A stretch of DNA of 64,000 nucleotides, from contig JAEWSQ010000028.1 in NCBI GenBank assembly GCA_023398165.1, positions 1-64,000 of the forward strand. The letters run 5' to 3'. Shown here piece by piece: positions 1 to 7,572 of the stretch (the stretch's first letter is position 1; each line of letters opens with the position of its first letter). The DNA is from Spirochaetota bacterium. Its GTDB lineage: Bacteria; Spirochaetota; Spirochaetia; Treponematales; Treponemataceae. A program made the translations under genes and the position numbers. The notes beneath the pieces were generated by a model that did not search any database, had not been told where the DNA came from, and was given only the letters and a program-made list of their open reading frames with translations.

Positions 1-461
1 ATGATTCCTGGAATATCAATTAAAAGGCGTGCAAGTGCAAAACGGTAGCCTATGGCCTGCATTTCGAAAATGAGCATAGGAATCTTTGTCGTTGACCATG
101 CACCTATGAATATGAGTACATTTGAAAGCCCTGCCCCTTTTTTCATCAACACTGCTGCTACGGGGAAAGCTCCGTACAAGGGACCGGCTGCAGCAGAACC
201 CAAAACAAAGGCTATAAGCTTTCCTTTAAACCCCGAATTCTCTCCCATAAATTTCATCAAGGTTTCTCTCGGTACCCAGACATCTAGAAGCCCGAGAAGA
301 AGAAAAATAGGAGGGAGCACTAAAAGCATGGTTTTAATCTGTGAGGCGAGGGATGAAAGAGCCTTATCTTTATATGAAGGCAGCAGGATAATAAAGGCTG
401 TAAATAGAACAGCGGTAATAAGTACTGGAATATAGCGTTCAATGAGTGATTTGTTTTTCAT
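1..461 (-). CDS. Permease, second half of a two-gene PF03773-type transporter (3' end cut by window)
   Basis: This is a polytopic membrane protein whose 3' end lies outside the window. The visible residues include the motif PPIFLLLGLLDVWVPRE followed by a Gly/Ala-rich stretch with AAAGPLYGAFPVAAVLMKKG, both typical of the predicted permease family PF03773. Its ATG shares bases with the TGA stop of the gene upstream (4-base ATGA overlap at 458-461), so the two are translated as a pair. In many genomes this permease is one chain of about eight membrane segments; here, as in some archaea and anaerobes, it is two half-length chains that probably form one channel. The substrate is unknown; relatives are linked to metal or organo-arsenic efflux. 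Confidence 0.75.
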   Translation of the reverse strand, partial: MKNKSLIERYIPVLITAVLFTAFIILLPSYKDKALSSLASQIKTMLLVLPPIFLLLGLLDVWVPRETLMKFMGENSGFKGKLIAFVLGSAAAGPLYGAFPVAAVLMKKGAGLSNVLIFIGAWSTTKIPMLIFEMQAIGYRFALARLLIDIPGI

Positions 462-946
462 AATTGTACTGCCCATGCGACAAAGAAAGCAGCTGCAATA
501 GAAAAAAGGAAGGCTGCCGCATTGCGTGTGACTGCCGCCTTTTTACCAAAATACTTAATTTCCATGGGAAGCGTAATAATTCCAACCATCATCAGTGAAG
601 ACACAAAGGCTGCAATCTGCAGGACCCCTGCTCCGTTTTTAAGCAGCTCTCCGGCAACAGGAAAAGCAACGAAACCCGGAATGAGTGTTACAGCTCCTAT
701 AATTGATGCTGCGAGCATTCCTAAGAAGCCTGATGTTTCGCCGATAAAACGCGATATTGTTTCCGGCTGCAGTACGGCTAAGCTTATTGCAATAATGATA
801 ATTATTGCTAAAAACTGAGGCAGAATTCCTTCTAAGGCCTTAAGCCCCTTCATGAGCGCCTGTCTGGTTTTTTTTCTGTCTTTAATAAAAGATAAAACAA
901 ACAGCACCGCTGCAATACAGTACATAATAATTGTATCCATCAGCAT
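458..946 (-). CDS. Permease, first half of a two-gene PF03773-type transporter
   Basis: A 162-residue hydrophobic protein with about four membrane segments. It has a short basic loop after the first helix (KDRKKTRQALMKGLKAL) and the family-like stretch GAVTLIPGFVAFPVAGELLKNGAG. It matches the N-terminal half of PF03773 permeases, while the overlapping downstream gene supplies the other half. A Shine-Dalgarno-like AGGAG lies just before the ATG. The gene diverges from a TetR regulator, and an operator copy covers its predicted -10, so repression by that regulator is likely. The transported substrate cannot be told from sequence. Confidence 0.75.
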   Translation of the reverse strand: MLMDTIIMYCIAAVLFVLSFIKDRKKTRQALMKGLKALEGILPQFLAIIIIIAISLAVLQPETISRFIGETSGFLGMLAASIIGAVTLIPGFVAFPVAGELLKNGAGVLQIAAFVSSLMMVGIITLPMEIKYFGKKAAVTRNAAAFLFSIAAAFFVAWAVQL

Positions 947-952
947 CTCCTT

Positions 953-1001
953 TAGGTTAGTTATACTTCACTAACCTACTATTGGAAGCTGTTTTTGTCA
1001 A
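953..1001 (-). promoter_or_regulatory. Promoter and TetR-type operator of the permease pair
   Basis: On the minus strand TTGACA (1001-996) is followed after 17 bases by TAGGTT (978-973), a weak -10. The -10 is part of the perfect inverted repeat TAGGTTAGT-N8-ACTAACCTA (953-978). A repressor bound there would cover the -10 element. Confidence 0.6.
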
Positions 1002-1031
1002 GCCTGAAAGCCATTCTTTCATTGATTCTTG

Positions 1032-1080
1032 TTGACAGCAGACTGAAAGCCGTGTAGGTTAGTTATAATACACTAACTTG
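1032..1080 (+). promoter_or_regulatory. Promoter and TetR-type operator of the tetR gene
   Basis: TTGACA (1032-1037), 17 bases, then TAGGTT (1055-1060) inside TAGGTTAGT-N8-ACTAACTTG (1055-1080). Geometry and half-site match the divergent copy at 953-978, which points to autoregulation. A TATAAT at 1064-1069 is an alternative -10 but sits 26 bases from this -35. Confidence 0.6.
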
Positions 1081-1121
1081 ATCTAAGGAAAAGGTATAAA
1101 AAAATAGTAAGGGATGGTCTT

Positions 1122-1724
1122 ATGGAGACACAAGAACGAAAAAAAGAGATTATTACCACGGCATTTAAATTAATTGCAGAAAAAGGTGTGGAAGAATTTA
1201 CTATAAAAAATATTTCAAGAAGCATCGGAATCAGCGAACCTGCTATGTATCGCCATTTTGCTTCAAAAAATGATATTCTTCGGGCCTTAATTGAGGAAAT
1301 TTGTTACTTATGGGAGAAAAACTGGGCTCATGTTATTGCCTCATACGAAAGTGAATTGGAGCAGCTTGTTCAGTTTTATATTAGCAGGGCAAAGGAGTTT
1401 GATGCTTTTCCTCCCCTTTCAATTATCATGTTTCCGGACATTATTTTTGCAGGCAGTCCGGAGCTCATGGAAAAGCTTATGAGTATGACCGATCAAAATA
1501 AGAACCGCCACATGTATCTCATAGAAAGCCTGCAAAACCGCGGAGTATTTACATCGGCAATCCCGCAGGAGCATATTTTTACCATGCTTACCGGAGGTTT
1601 CCGTCTGCTGGTATCGCGCTGGTCTATGCAGCGTAAACTCGGAAACTTATATAGGCTTGAGGAAAAAACAAGGGACTTTATTTCAAGTACTGTTCAATTT
1701 TTATGCAGTGTTTCTGTAACATAA
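1122..1724 (+). CDS. TetR/AcrR-family transcriptional repressor
   Basis: A 200-residue regulator. Residues about 10-55 form the TetR_N DNA-binding domain; the helix-turn-helix reads TIKNISRSIGISEPAMYRHF followed by ASKNDIL, as expected for the family. The C-terminal about 140 residues are the variable ligand-binding and dimerisation region, with no recognisable effector pocket. It is divergent from the two-gene permease, and an identical operator half-site (TAGGTTAGT) occurs in front of both. The simplest reading is that it represses itself and the permease until an unknown compound, probably the permease substrate, binds. Confidence 0.85.
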   Translation: METQERKKEIITTAFKLIAEKGVEEFTIKNISRSIGISEPAMYRHFASKNDILRALIEEICYLWEKNWAHVIASYESELEQLVQFYISRAKEFDAFPPLSIIMFPDIIFAGSPELMEKLMSMTDQNKNRHMYLIESLQNRGVFTSAIPQEHIFTMLTGGFRLLVSRWSMQRKLGNLYRLEEKTRDFISSTVQFLCSVSVT

Positions 1725-1740
1725 GAGCAAAGGAAACTTT

Positions 1741-2199
1741 ATGCGGTTGTGGTCAATTCATCCTTGTTATCTCGATGTTAAGGGGCTTCTTGCTCTATGG
1801 AGGGAAGCTCTTCTTGCCCAAAAGGTATTGGAAGGACTGACAAAGGGATATAAGAATCATCCTCAGCTTCTGCGGTTTAAAGAGGCGGAAGATCCCCTTA
1901 CTGCAATAGGAACTTTTCTCGGCCAAATTGCTAGAGAGGCTGAAATTCGCGGCTATCATTTTGATGCACAGAAGGTGCACCGTTATGACGAGGCTCTCTT
2001 TGGTACCATACCCGTCAAAAAAGGCCAGATCGAATATGAATCTGCATTTCTGGCAAAAAAAATTGACACAAGGCAAAGTTCGGGGCGTATTGCATTAGAC
2101 TTACCCCTTTTTCCGTCTGCATTATCAATCAAGCTCAATCCTCTTTTTTTTGAAGCTGACGGCGGCATTGAGCCCTGGGAAAAAGTAAAAAAAGACTGA
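1741..2199 (+). CDS. Pyrimidine-dimer DNA glycosylase-family protein (PF03013, T4 endonuclease V-like)
   Basis: A 152-residue protein starting MRLWSIHPCYLDVKGLLALW and continuing REALLAQKVL, then KGYKNHPQLLRFK. This is the signature of bacterial proteins grouped with T4 endonuclease V. In the phage enzyme, Thr2 is the nucleophile and Glu23 is also catalytic. By eye the Glu is kept (Glu22 in WREALLA) but no Thr follows the initiator Met, so glycosylase activity is not assured. An AAGGA site lies before the ATG, 16 bases after the tetR stop, so co-transcription with tetR is possible. Confidence 0.7.
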   Translation: MRLWSIHPCYLDVKGLLALWREALLAQKVLEGLTKGYKNHPQLLRFKEAEDPLTAIGTFLGQIAREAEIRGYHFDAQKVHRYDEALFGTIPVKKGQIEYESAFLAKKIDTRQSSGRIALDLPLFPSALSIKLNPLFFEADGGIEPWEKVKKD

Positions 2200-2246
2200 A
2201 CCTAGGGATTTTGAAAACCCGCTGATTCAGCCTTTTTGCTGCTTTT

Positions 2247-2303
2247 GAGACTGCAGTCTCATACAATAGGAACGGGGGCGGCTTTCAGCTGCCTGAACCC
2301 CCG
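2247..2303. other. Inverted repeats between the glycosylase-like gene and hcp
   Basis: GAGACTGCAGTCTC (2247-2260) is a perfect palindrome. CGGGGG (2273-2278) pairs with CCCCCG (2298-2303) around an inner GGC/GCC stem. The genes on both sides converge here, so these are candidate transcript ends, but neither hairpin has a clear T-tract. Confidence 0.35.
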
Positions 2304-2313
2304 CTCTCTGCAA

Positions 2314-3948
2314 TCAGCCGAAAAATCCTTTAATATCTTCCGGTACCGATTTTATTCCTGCAATACCGAAGTTATTCACAAGAACCGATGCAACATTTGG
2401 AGAAAGAAAGGCCGGAAGGGTCGGTCCAAGGTGAATATTTTTTACTCCAAGATAGAGAAGTGCAAGAAGAACAATAACAGCCTTCTGCTCGTACCACGCA
2501 ATGTTGTAAATTATGGGGAGCTTGTTAACATCATCGAGGCCGAATACTTCTTTTAACTTAAGTGCAATTAATGCTAGAGAGTAAGAGTCGTTGCACTGAC
2601 CTGCATCGAGAACGCGTGGAATGCCTCCGATGTCTCCAAGTTTCAGCTTGTTATACCGGTATTTTGCACAGCCTGCAGTAAGAATTATTGTTTTTGGAGG
2701 AAGAGCCTTTGCAAACTCGGTGTAGTAATCGCGTGAGGGGTGGCGCCCGTCACAGCCGGCCATTACGACAAACTTTTCAACGGCCCCGGATTTTACGGCT
2801 TCCACAACTTTATCTGCAAGGGCAAACACCTGATTGTGTGCAAAGCCTCCGGTAATTTCTCCGCTTTCAATTTGGGTTGGAGGCGGGCATGTTTTTGCAA
2901 GCGCTATAATTGTTGAAAAATCTTTCTTTTCTCCCGGTTCTCCCGTAATGTGTTTACATCCGGGATAACCTGCGGCTCCTGTTGTAAAAAGTCTCTCTTT
3001 GTAGCTGTCCTTGGGGGGAACTATGCAGTTTGTTGTCATGAGAATTGGACCGTTAAATGATTCAAATTCATCTTTTTGCTTCCACCATGCATTGCCGTAG
3101 TTTCCTACAAGGTTTTTATATTTTTTAAAAGCCGGATAGTAATGGGAGGGCAGCATCTCTGAGTGTGTGTACACATCCACCCCGGTTCCCTGAGTCTGTT
3201 CAAGCAGCATCTCAAGATCTTTAAGATCATGGCCCGATATTAGTATTCCGGGATTTTTTCGTGTACCAATAATTACTTTTGTAATTTCGGGGTTTCCGTA
3301 GGTACCTGTATTTGCTCCGTCGAGAAGAGCCATTCCCTCTACGCCGAATTTTCCTGTCTCTAGTGTAAGAGCGACAAGATCGTCAACAGAAAGAGAATCG
3401 TCGAGTGTTTTTGCAAGGGCTGTCTGAATAAACTCATCTATTGTTTCATTGTCGTGGAGCAGAACATTTGCATGTTTTGAGTAAGCCGAAAGACCCTTAA
3501 GCCCGATAGTCACAAGCTCCCTCAAGGAGCGTATATCTTCATTCTGAGTTGATAAAACTCCGACTGTTTTCGATTTTGCCTCCCATTCCTTTTCATCCAG
3601 GCTGGAGTACAGCGCGGCTTCACTTAAACCGTTCCTGGAAGAAAGGGTTGCAAGAAGTTTTGATTTTTCCCGTATGGTAAGAGCAGTGCGTGCATTAATT
3701 GCCGCTGTATCAAAGTTGGCATTTGTAATTGTTGTAAAAAGGTTCACGGTTACAATATGATTAGTCTCTTTTGAAACCTTTTTTCCTTCTTTACGCGCCG
3801 TTACCGCGGTCTGTGCTAATCCCTTTGTAATCCAAATCAAAAAATCCTGGGCATTTGCGGTATCCGCTTTTTTCCCGCAGACACCGCCCATTGTACAGCC
3901 TGTATTCCTGGCTGTTTCCTGACACTGATAACAAAACATTTCACTCAT
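2314..3948 (-). CDS. hcp: Hybrid-cluster protein (hydroxylamine reductase / NO reductase)
   Basis: A 544-residue cytoplasmic iron-sulfur protein. The N-terminus has C6-x2-C9-x8-C18-x5-C24, the ligands of the cubane cluster. Hybrid-cluster ligands are visible as cysteines in TTNCIVPP, VVMAGCDGRHP, TAGCAKYRYNK and DAGQCNDSYS, plus the E and K of EQKAV near the C-terminus. The family reduces hydroxylamine in vitro and is now mainly seen as an NO detoxification enzyme. I start at 3948 because AGGAGG stands just upstream; the longer in-frame ATG adds 16 residues unlike the family. An Fnr-type regulator gene lies upstream on the same strand, with an Fnr-box-like palindrome between them. Confidence 0.95.
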   Translation of the reverse strand: MSEMFCYQCQETARNTGCTMGGVCGKKADTANAQDFLIWITKGLAQTAVTARKEGKKVSKETNHIVTVNLFTTITNANFDTAAINARTALTIREKSKLLATLSSRNGLSEAALYSSLDEKEWEAKSKTVGVLSTQNEDIRSLRELVTIGLKGLSAYSKHANVLLHDNETIDEFIQTALAKTLDDSLSVDDLVALTLETGKFGVEGMALLDGANTGTYGNPEITKVIIGTRKNPGILISGHDLKDLEMLLEQTQGTGVDVYTHSEMLPSHYYPAFKKYKNLVGNYGNAWWKQKDEFESFNGPILMTTNCIVPPKDSYKERLFTTGAAGYPGCKHITGEPGEKKDFSTIIALAKTCPPPTQIESGEITGGFAHNQVFALADKVVEAVKSGAVEKFVVMAGCDGRHPSRDYYTEFAKALPPKTIILTAGCAKYRYNKLKLGDIGGIPRVLDAGQCNDSYSLALIALKLKEVFGLDDVNKLPIIYNIAWYEQKAVIVLLALLYLGVKNIHLGPTLPAFLSPNVASVLVNNFGIAGIKSVPEDIKGFFG

Positions 3949-3987
3949 AGTATCCTCCGCTATATTTTTTTTCTGTCTGATGCTGCT

Positions 3988-4034
3988 ACCATACACGGGA
4001 GTTGATGATAGAAAAATGATTTAAATCATTTTTC
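3988..4034 (-). promoter_or_regulatory. hcp: FNR/HcpR-like operator and class II promoter for hcp
   Basis: A 24-bp perfect palindrome spans 4011-4034 with core TGAT-TTAA-ATCA, close to the FNR box TTGAT-N4-ATCAA. Its centre is 4022.5. A -10-like TATGGT (minus strand, 3993-3988) would place transcription start near 3981, which is 41.5 bases from the centre, the classical class II activator spacing. The palindrome overlaps the stop codon of the regulator gene. Confidence 0.6.
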
Positions 4035-4730
4035 TTCGATAAATTCTATGTTTTCCAGTTTTTTTATGTCCAGAATTTGTATTTTTTTATGTCCGTTCAG
4101 GGCAATTATACCCTTGTTTTTTAAGAATGCAAGCTTCCTATTTACTGTTTCTTTTGCAGTGAAGATTGATCCGGCAATATCTTCCTGCGATATTTCAAGA
4201 CAAAGACTGCCTTTTCTTATGCTGAGGTCCAGAAGAAACAGAGCAGTTTTTTTTAAAGCGCTCGTATAGGAATTTATTTTTAACAGATTTCTATTGTAGT
4301 CAGCGTATGAACTGAAATAGGTCAGCATTTTTACTGCAATATTGGGCATGGTGAGTATCAGGTTCTGCAGATTACTGGAACGTATGGTGCAAATTCCGCA
4401 TTCACCTATGCATATACCCGATTCTCTTGCGGTGCTCTGTGCAAACAATGAGTCTCCGCCGTAAAAATCGCCTGTGGAAAGCAGATTTACAATTATTTCT
4501 TCCCCTTCGGCTCCATACCGTACCAGTTTTAAACTTCCGTACCGTACTAGATACAGCGCATTTAAAACATCGCCTTCCAGAAAAACAGCTTCTTTATCAG
4601 TATAGTCTTTCCGATTAATAAGTGAGGAAATTTCATCAAGTTCGGCCGCAGATAGTGAGGCAAAAACCGGTACGCGTTTGACGCACCCTGAATGAAGACA
4701 ATCCCCGTCGCAGCGGAAGCAGTTATTCAT
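4026..4730 (-). CDS. Crp/Fnr-family regulator, likely HcpR-like with N-terminal cysteine cluster
   Basis: A 234-residue regulator with a cyclic-nucleotide-type beta-roll (about 20-140), a dimer helix and a C-terminal helix-turn-helix (DIAGSIFTAKETVNRKLAFL). The recognition helix has E-T-V-N-R, the ExxxR pattern that in FNR reads TGA..TCA half-sites. Four cysteines at 4, 7, 11 and 16 (C-x2-C-x3-C-x4-C) precede the beta-roll and could hold an oxygen- or NO-sensitive cluster; C107, C111 and C114 form a second group. It lies directly upstream of hcp, so control of nitrosative-stress defence is the likely role. No Shine-Dalgarno is seen; a TATTAT sits 6 bases before the ATG. Confidence 0.85.
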   Translation of the reverse strand: MNNCFRCDGDCLHSGCVKRVPVFASLSAAELDEISSLINRKDYTDKEAVFLEGDVLNALYLVRYGSLKLVRYGAEGEEIIVNLLSTGDFYGGDSLFAQSTARESGICIGECGICTIRSSNLQNLILTMPNIAVKMLTYFSSYADYNRNLLKINSYTSALKKTALFLLDLSIRKGSLCLEISQEDIAGSIFTAKETVNRKLAFLKNKGIIALNGHKKIQILDIKKLENIEFIEEK

Positions 4731-4862
4731 TTCAATATAATACCACAGACGGGAAAAAGTAACAGGAAAATAGCCTGATATATATAGACAAGAGCTAATT
4801 TATGCTTCAAAATAAGGATACGCTTGGCGTGACAGTAACACACAAGATGTTCAGGAGTCGTT

Positions 4863-6689
4863 ATGAAAGGAAAAACCACAATCTTAAAAAAGATTCTACT
4901 CAGCAGCATGGTAATATTTGTACTTGTACTCATTAATCAAACTCTTTCCTATCTGACAATTCAGAGTTCTCTTACCGAGAATAAGAGGCTTCACGATGTG
5001 CTTTTTACCGCTTCCGTGTCGCTTCTGGAAGCAGACCGGGATCTGTACCAGTCGCATGTCGGAGTAATTAATCTCATGGCTATGCAGGAGAGCGATTACA
5101 ATAATTCTCAAAAAGTAACTGCTCTTACACAGGATATAACATCTAATGCAGGACAAATGGAAGAGCGTGTTCAAATATTTTATACCTTGACAGAATCTCT
5201 TTCCCTGCAGGGACTAATAAGTAATGAAGCACGCCAAAAATATAAGAGTCTGCTGCCTCTTCTCCGCAGTGAAAACCAGCGCATTACTGAGAATTTTAAA
5301 ATTTGGAATAAAACACAAAAAGATCAATGGTATGAGAATACATATTTACCGGTTTTTAATGATATACGCTCCACTATAGATGTTATGACTCAGGATGTCA
5401 CCAAAGTAACCGACGCAGACTATTTCAAATTCGATAAAGTTATAAAGGTTATTAATATACTCATTATATTTATTATGGTTCTTTTATATTTGACATTGAT
5501 TGTTAACTATATTTTCCTCCGCGCTACTATTTCAAAGCCGATCAAGCAGCTTGATAATCTTGTTCAGGAACTGGCAGGAGGAGATGCCGACTTGAGCATG
5601 AGGCTTTCTGTTAAATCAAATGATGAAATACAATCAGTTGCAGGGGGATTCAATACCTTCATAGAAAACCTTTCTGCCATTATCAGTGATTTAGGGAAAT
5701 CCGCAGTCGAGCTTGAAAATACGGGGAAATCCTTATCGTCGGAGATGGAAGAAAATTCAGCGGGTTTACGGTCAATATCAGGCTCAATGAAGAAGGTTAA
5801 GGATTTAGTATCTTCACAGGTTTCCGGGGTGGTCGAGTCTTCTGCAACAGTTTCCGAGATGGTTAAGAATATTGAAAACCTCGATAAGGCAATTGAAGAT
5901 CAGGCTTCTGCGGTAACAGAATCTTCGGCATCTATAGAGCAGATGGTGTCAAATATTCAGTCGGTTTCCAAAAATATGAGTATGGTCGAGAAAAGCGTGC
6001 AGGAGCTTGTTTCTGACTCTGAAAAAGGAAGGGTTTCGGCTCTGGGTGTTGCGGAAAAAGTTCAGGAAGTACACAAAAAATCCGAAGCTCTTCTCGATGC
6101 AAACCGCATAATTTCAGAAATAGCCCGCAGTACAAATCTTCTTGCCATGAATGCGGCTATAGAAGCTGCCCATGCCGGCAGTGCAGGGCGGGGATTTTCT
6201 GTTGTTGCAGATGAGATACGCAAACTTGCAGAGAATTCTGCTAAACAGTCTAAAATTATCGGGGCGGCGCTCCGCGATGTTCAAAATGATATTAACGGTG
6301 TTGTGGAAACCTCGCAGGAATCAACAACGGTATTTGCCCGAATAAATGAGGGTGTATCCGGTGTAGACCGGCTTGAAAGAGAAGTTCAGCACGCTATGCA
6401 GGAACAGGCCGCCGGTTCACGTCAAATTTTAAGCGCGCTTTCCCATATTAATGAACTTACCCAGATGGTTAAGAGTAATTCAGCTTCCATGAAAGAAGGC
6501 GGAAAGGCTGTAATCGGCGAGATGGACAGACTGAATACAGAAAGTACGGAAATTATGGGTGCAGTTGAAGAAATTACTGCGAACATTGGAAGCATTGATG
6601 AGTCTCTTTCGAGAACTGTTGTTCTAGGTAAAACCAATATGGAGCTTTCTGACAGAATAGCCTCTGCGGCAAATCAGTTTAAAGTTTAG
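4863..6689 (+). CDS. Methyl-accepting chemotaxis protein
   Basis: A 608-residue transmembrane chemoreceptor. A first membrane helix (about 10-30) is followed by a periplasmic, mostly helical sensor of about 160 residues (four-helix-bundle type), a second helix (about 196-218), a HAMP linker (about 219-272) and a long coiled-coil signalling domain. The hairpin tip reads IISEIARSTNLLAMNAAIEA then AHAGSAGRGFSVVADEIRKL, the highly conserved CheA/CheW contact region. The ligand is not predictable. AGGAG lies 7 bases before the ATG. It diverges from the FNR-like regulator. No C-terminal CheR-tether pentapeptide is seen. Confidence 0.93.
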   Translation: MKGKTTILKKILLSSMVIFVLVLINQTLSYLTIQSSLTENKRLHDVLFTASVSLLEADRDLYQSHVGVINLMAMQESDYNNSQKVTALTQDITSNAGQMEERVQIFYTLTESLSLQGLISNEARQKYKSLLPLLRSENQRITENFKIWNKTQKDQWYENTYLPVFNDIRSTIDVMTQDVTKVTDADYFKFDKVIKVINILIIFIMVLLYLTLIVNYIFLRATISKPIKQLDNLVQELAGGDADLSMRLSVKSNDEIQSVAGGFNTFIENLSAIISDLGKSAVELENTGKSLSSEMEENSAGLRSISGSMKKVKDLVSSQVSGVVESSATVSEMVKNIENLDKAIEDQASAVTESSASIEQMVSNIQSVSKNMSMVEKSVQELVSDSEKGRVSALGVAEKVQEVHKKSEALLDANRIISEIARSTNLLAMNAAIEAAHAGSAGRGFSVVADEIRKLAENSAKQSKIIGAALRDVQNDINGVVETSQESTTVFARINEGVSGVDRLEREVQHAMQEQAAGSRQILSALSHINELTQMVKSNSASMKEGGKAVIGEMDRLNTESTEIMGAVEEITANIGSIDESLSRTVVLGKTNMELSDRIASAANQFKV

Positions 6690-6702
6690 AGCATAGGAAA
6701 TA

Positions 6703-7521
6703 TCAGTTGTTTTCAGTACGGATGCGCAGATTATATCTGCGCATTTTTGCTATATACTCCTCGACCTCGTGATTTTGAAGACAGCCCTGCTCAACAAAGA
6801 ATTGACCGATCGGCTTATTCATGAGGTGCTGGTGCCCCAGCAGAACAGAAAGGTCTTTTTGCTGTAAAAACCCGAGCCGTACTGCGGCTTTTCCGAATAA
6901 TTCATCGGGCATTTTATTTTTCAATATAATTAAAATATCCTGATAATTTAGTAAGCCCTTTTTAACTGCCATTTCTCCGAGTCTCGGCCTCACTTTCCAT
7001 TGCCAGGAAAGCGATTTAATAAAGGTATTCCAGTCAACCTTTTTTGTATAGTACATGAATTGTGCAAATCTGAGCTGAAAACAGGGCATCGGCCCATTAT
7101 AATACCGTTTCCCGAACCGTTCTTCCTTGACAGGCTGCCGATGCGAATGAGGTGTATGTACCGGCTGATATTTTTTTTGAGTATGAGCATTGCCTTCTGT
7201 GCGGCTGCCGGATGCTGTGAAGGGTTCTTTTTGAGGATTGTTATATCCCCGTATAACTAATGAAAAATTATGTTCTTTCCAGAATTCCATTACAAAAGAA
7301 TACGATTCCGAGAGGGATTTAAATCTGCTGGTCAGATATGACGGATCCCTGCCTGTTCTTGCTGCGTTATCGGGATGAAGCTCCTTCGCCCTTTTATGAT
7401 ACATGCGCTTGAGTTCATCCGGGGTTAATTTTAAAACTTCCGGATTATGAAGATTTACAGGTTTTCCCATCACGAGACTTAGTTTTCTTTCAAGTTCAAT
7501 TTTTTCAGCAGCGCCGTTCAT
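6703..7521 (-). CDS. J-domain (DnaJ-like) protein with spirochaete-type C-terminus
   Basis: A 272-residue protein. Residues about 28-82 form a J domain with the Hsp70-activating HPD triad at 49-51 (KELHPDNAAR). A polar linker (about 95-140) follows, then a C-terminal part with RLGEMAVKKGLLNYQDILII, FGKAAVRLGFLQQKDLSVLL and GQFFVEQGCLQNHEVEEYI. These are three copies of a short two-helix unit (G..AV..G.L...D...IL) that resembles the N-terminal adaptor of type II secretion ATPases. It probably recruits DnaK to a specific client. It converges on the chemoreceptor gene with a 13-base gap. Confidence 0.75.
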   Translation of the reverse strand: MNGAAEKIELERKLSLVMGKPVNLHNPEVLKLTPDELKRMYHKRAKELHPDNAARTGRDPSYLTSRFKSLSESYSFVMEFWKEHNFSLVIRGYNNPQKEPFTASGSRTEGNAHTQKKYQPVHTPHSHRQPVKEERFGKRYYNGPMPCFQLRFAQFMYYTKKVDWNTFIKSLSWQWKVRPRLGEMAVKKGLLNYQDILIILKNKMPDELFGKAAVRLGFLQQKDLSVLLGHQHLMNKPIGQFFVEQGCLQNHEVEEYIAKMRRYNLRIRTENN

Positions 7522-7572
7522 TATAACATCCTATTGTATTGCATAAAAAATGATTTGAAAAGAAAAAGAAGC

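Noticed and set aside
52..435. Plus-strand open frame of 127 codons
   Set aside because: It is the antisense shadow of the second permease half; the minus frame has the family motifs and a coupled start.
2314..3996. Longer N-terminus for Hcp
   Set aside because: The 16 extra residues lie upstream of the AGGAGG site and run through the regulatory spacer.
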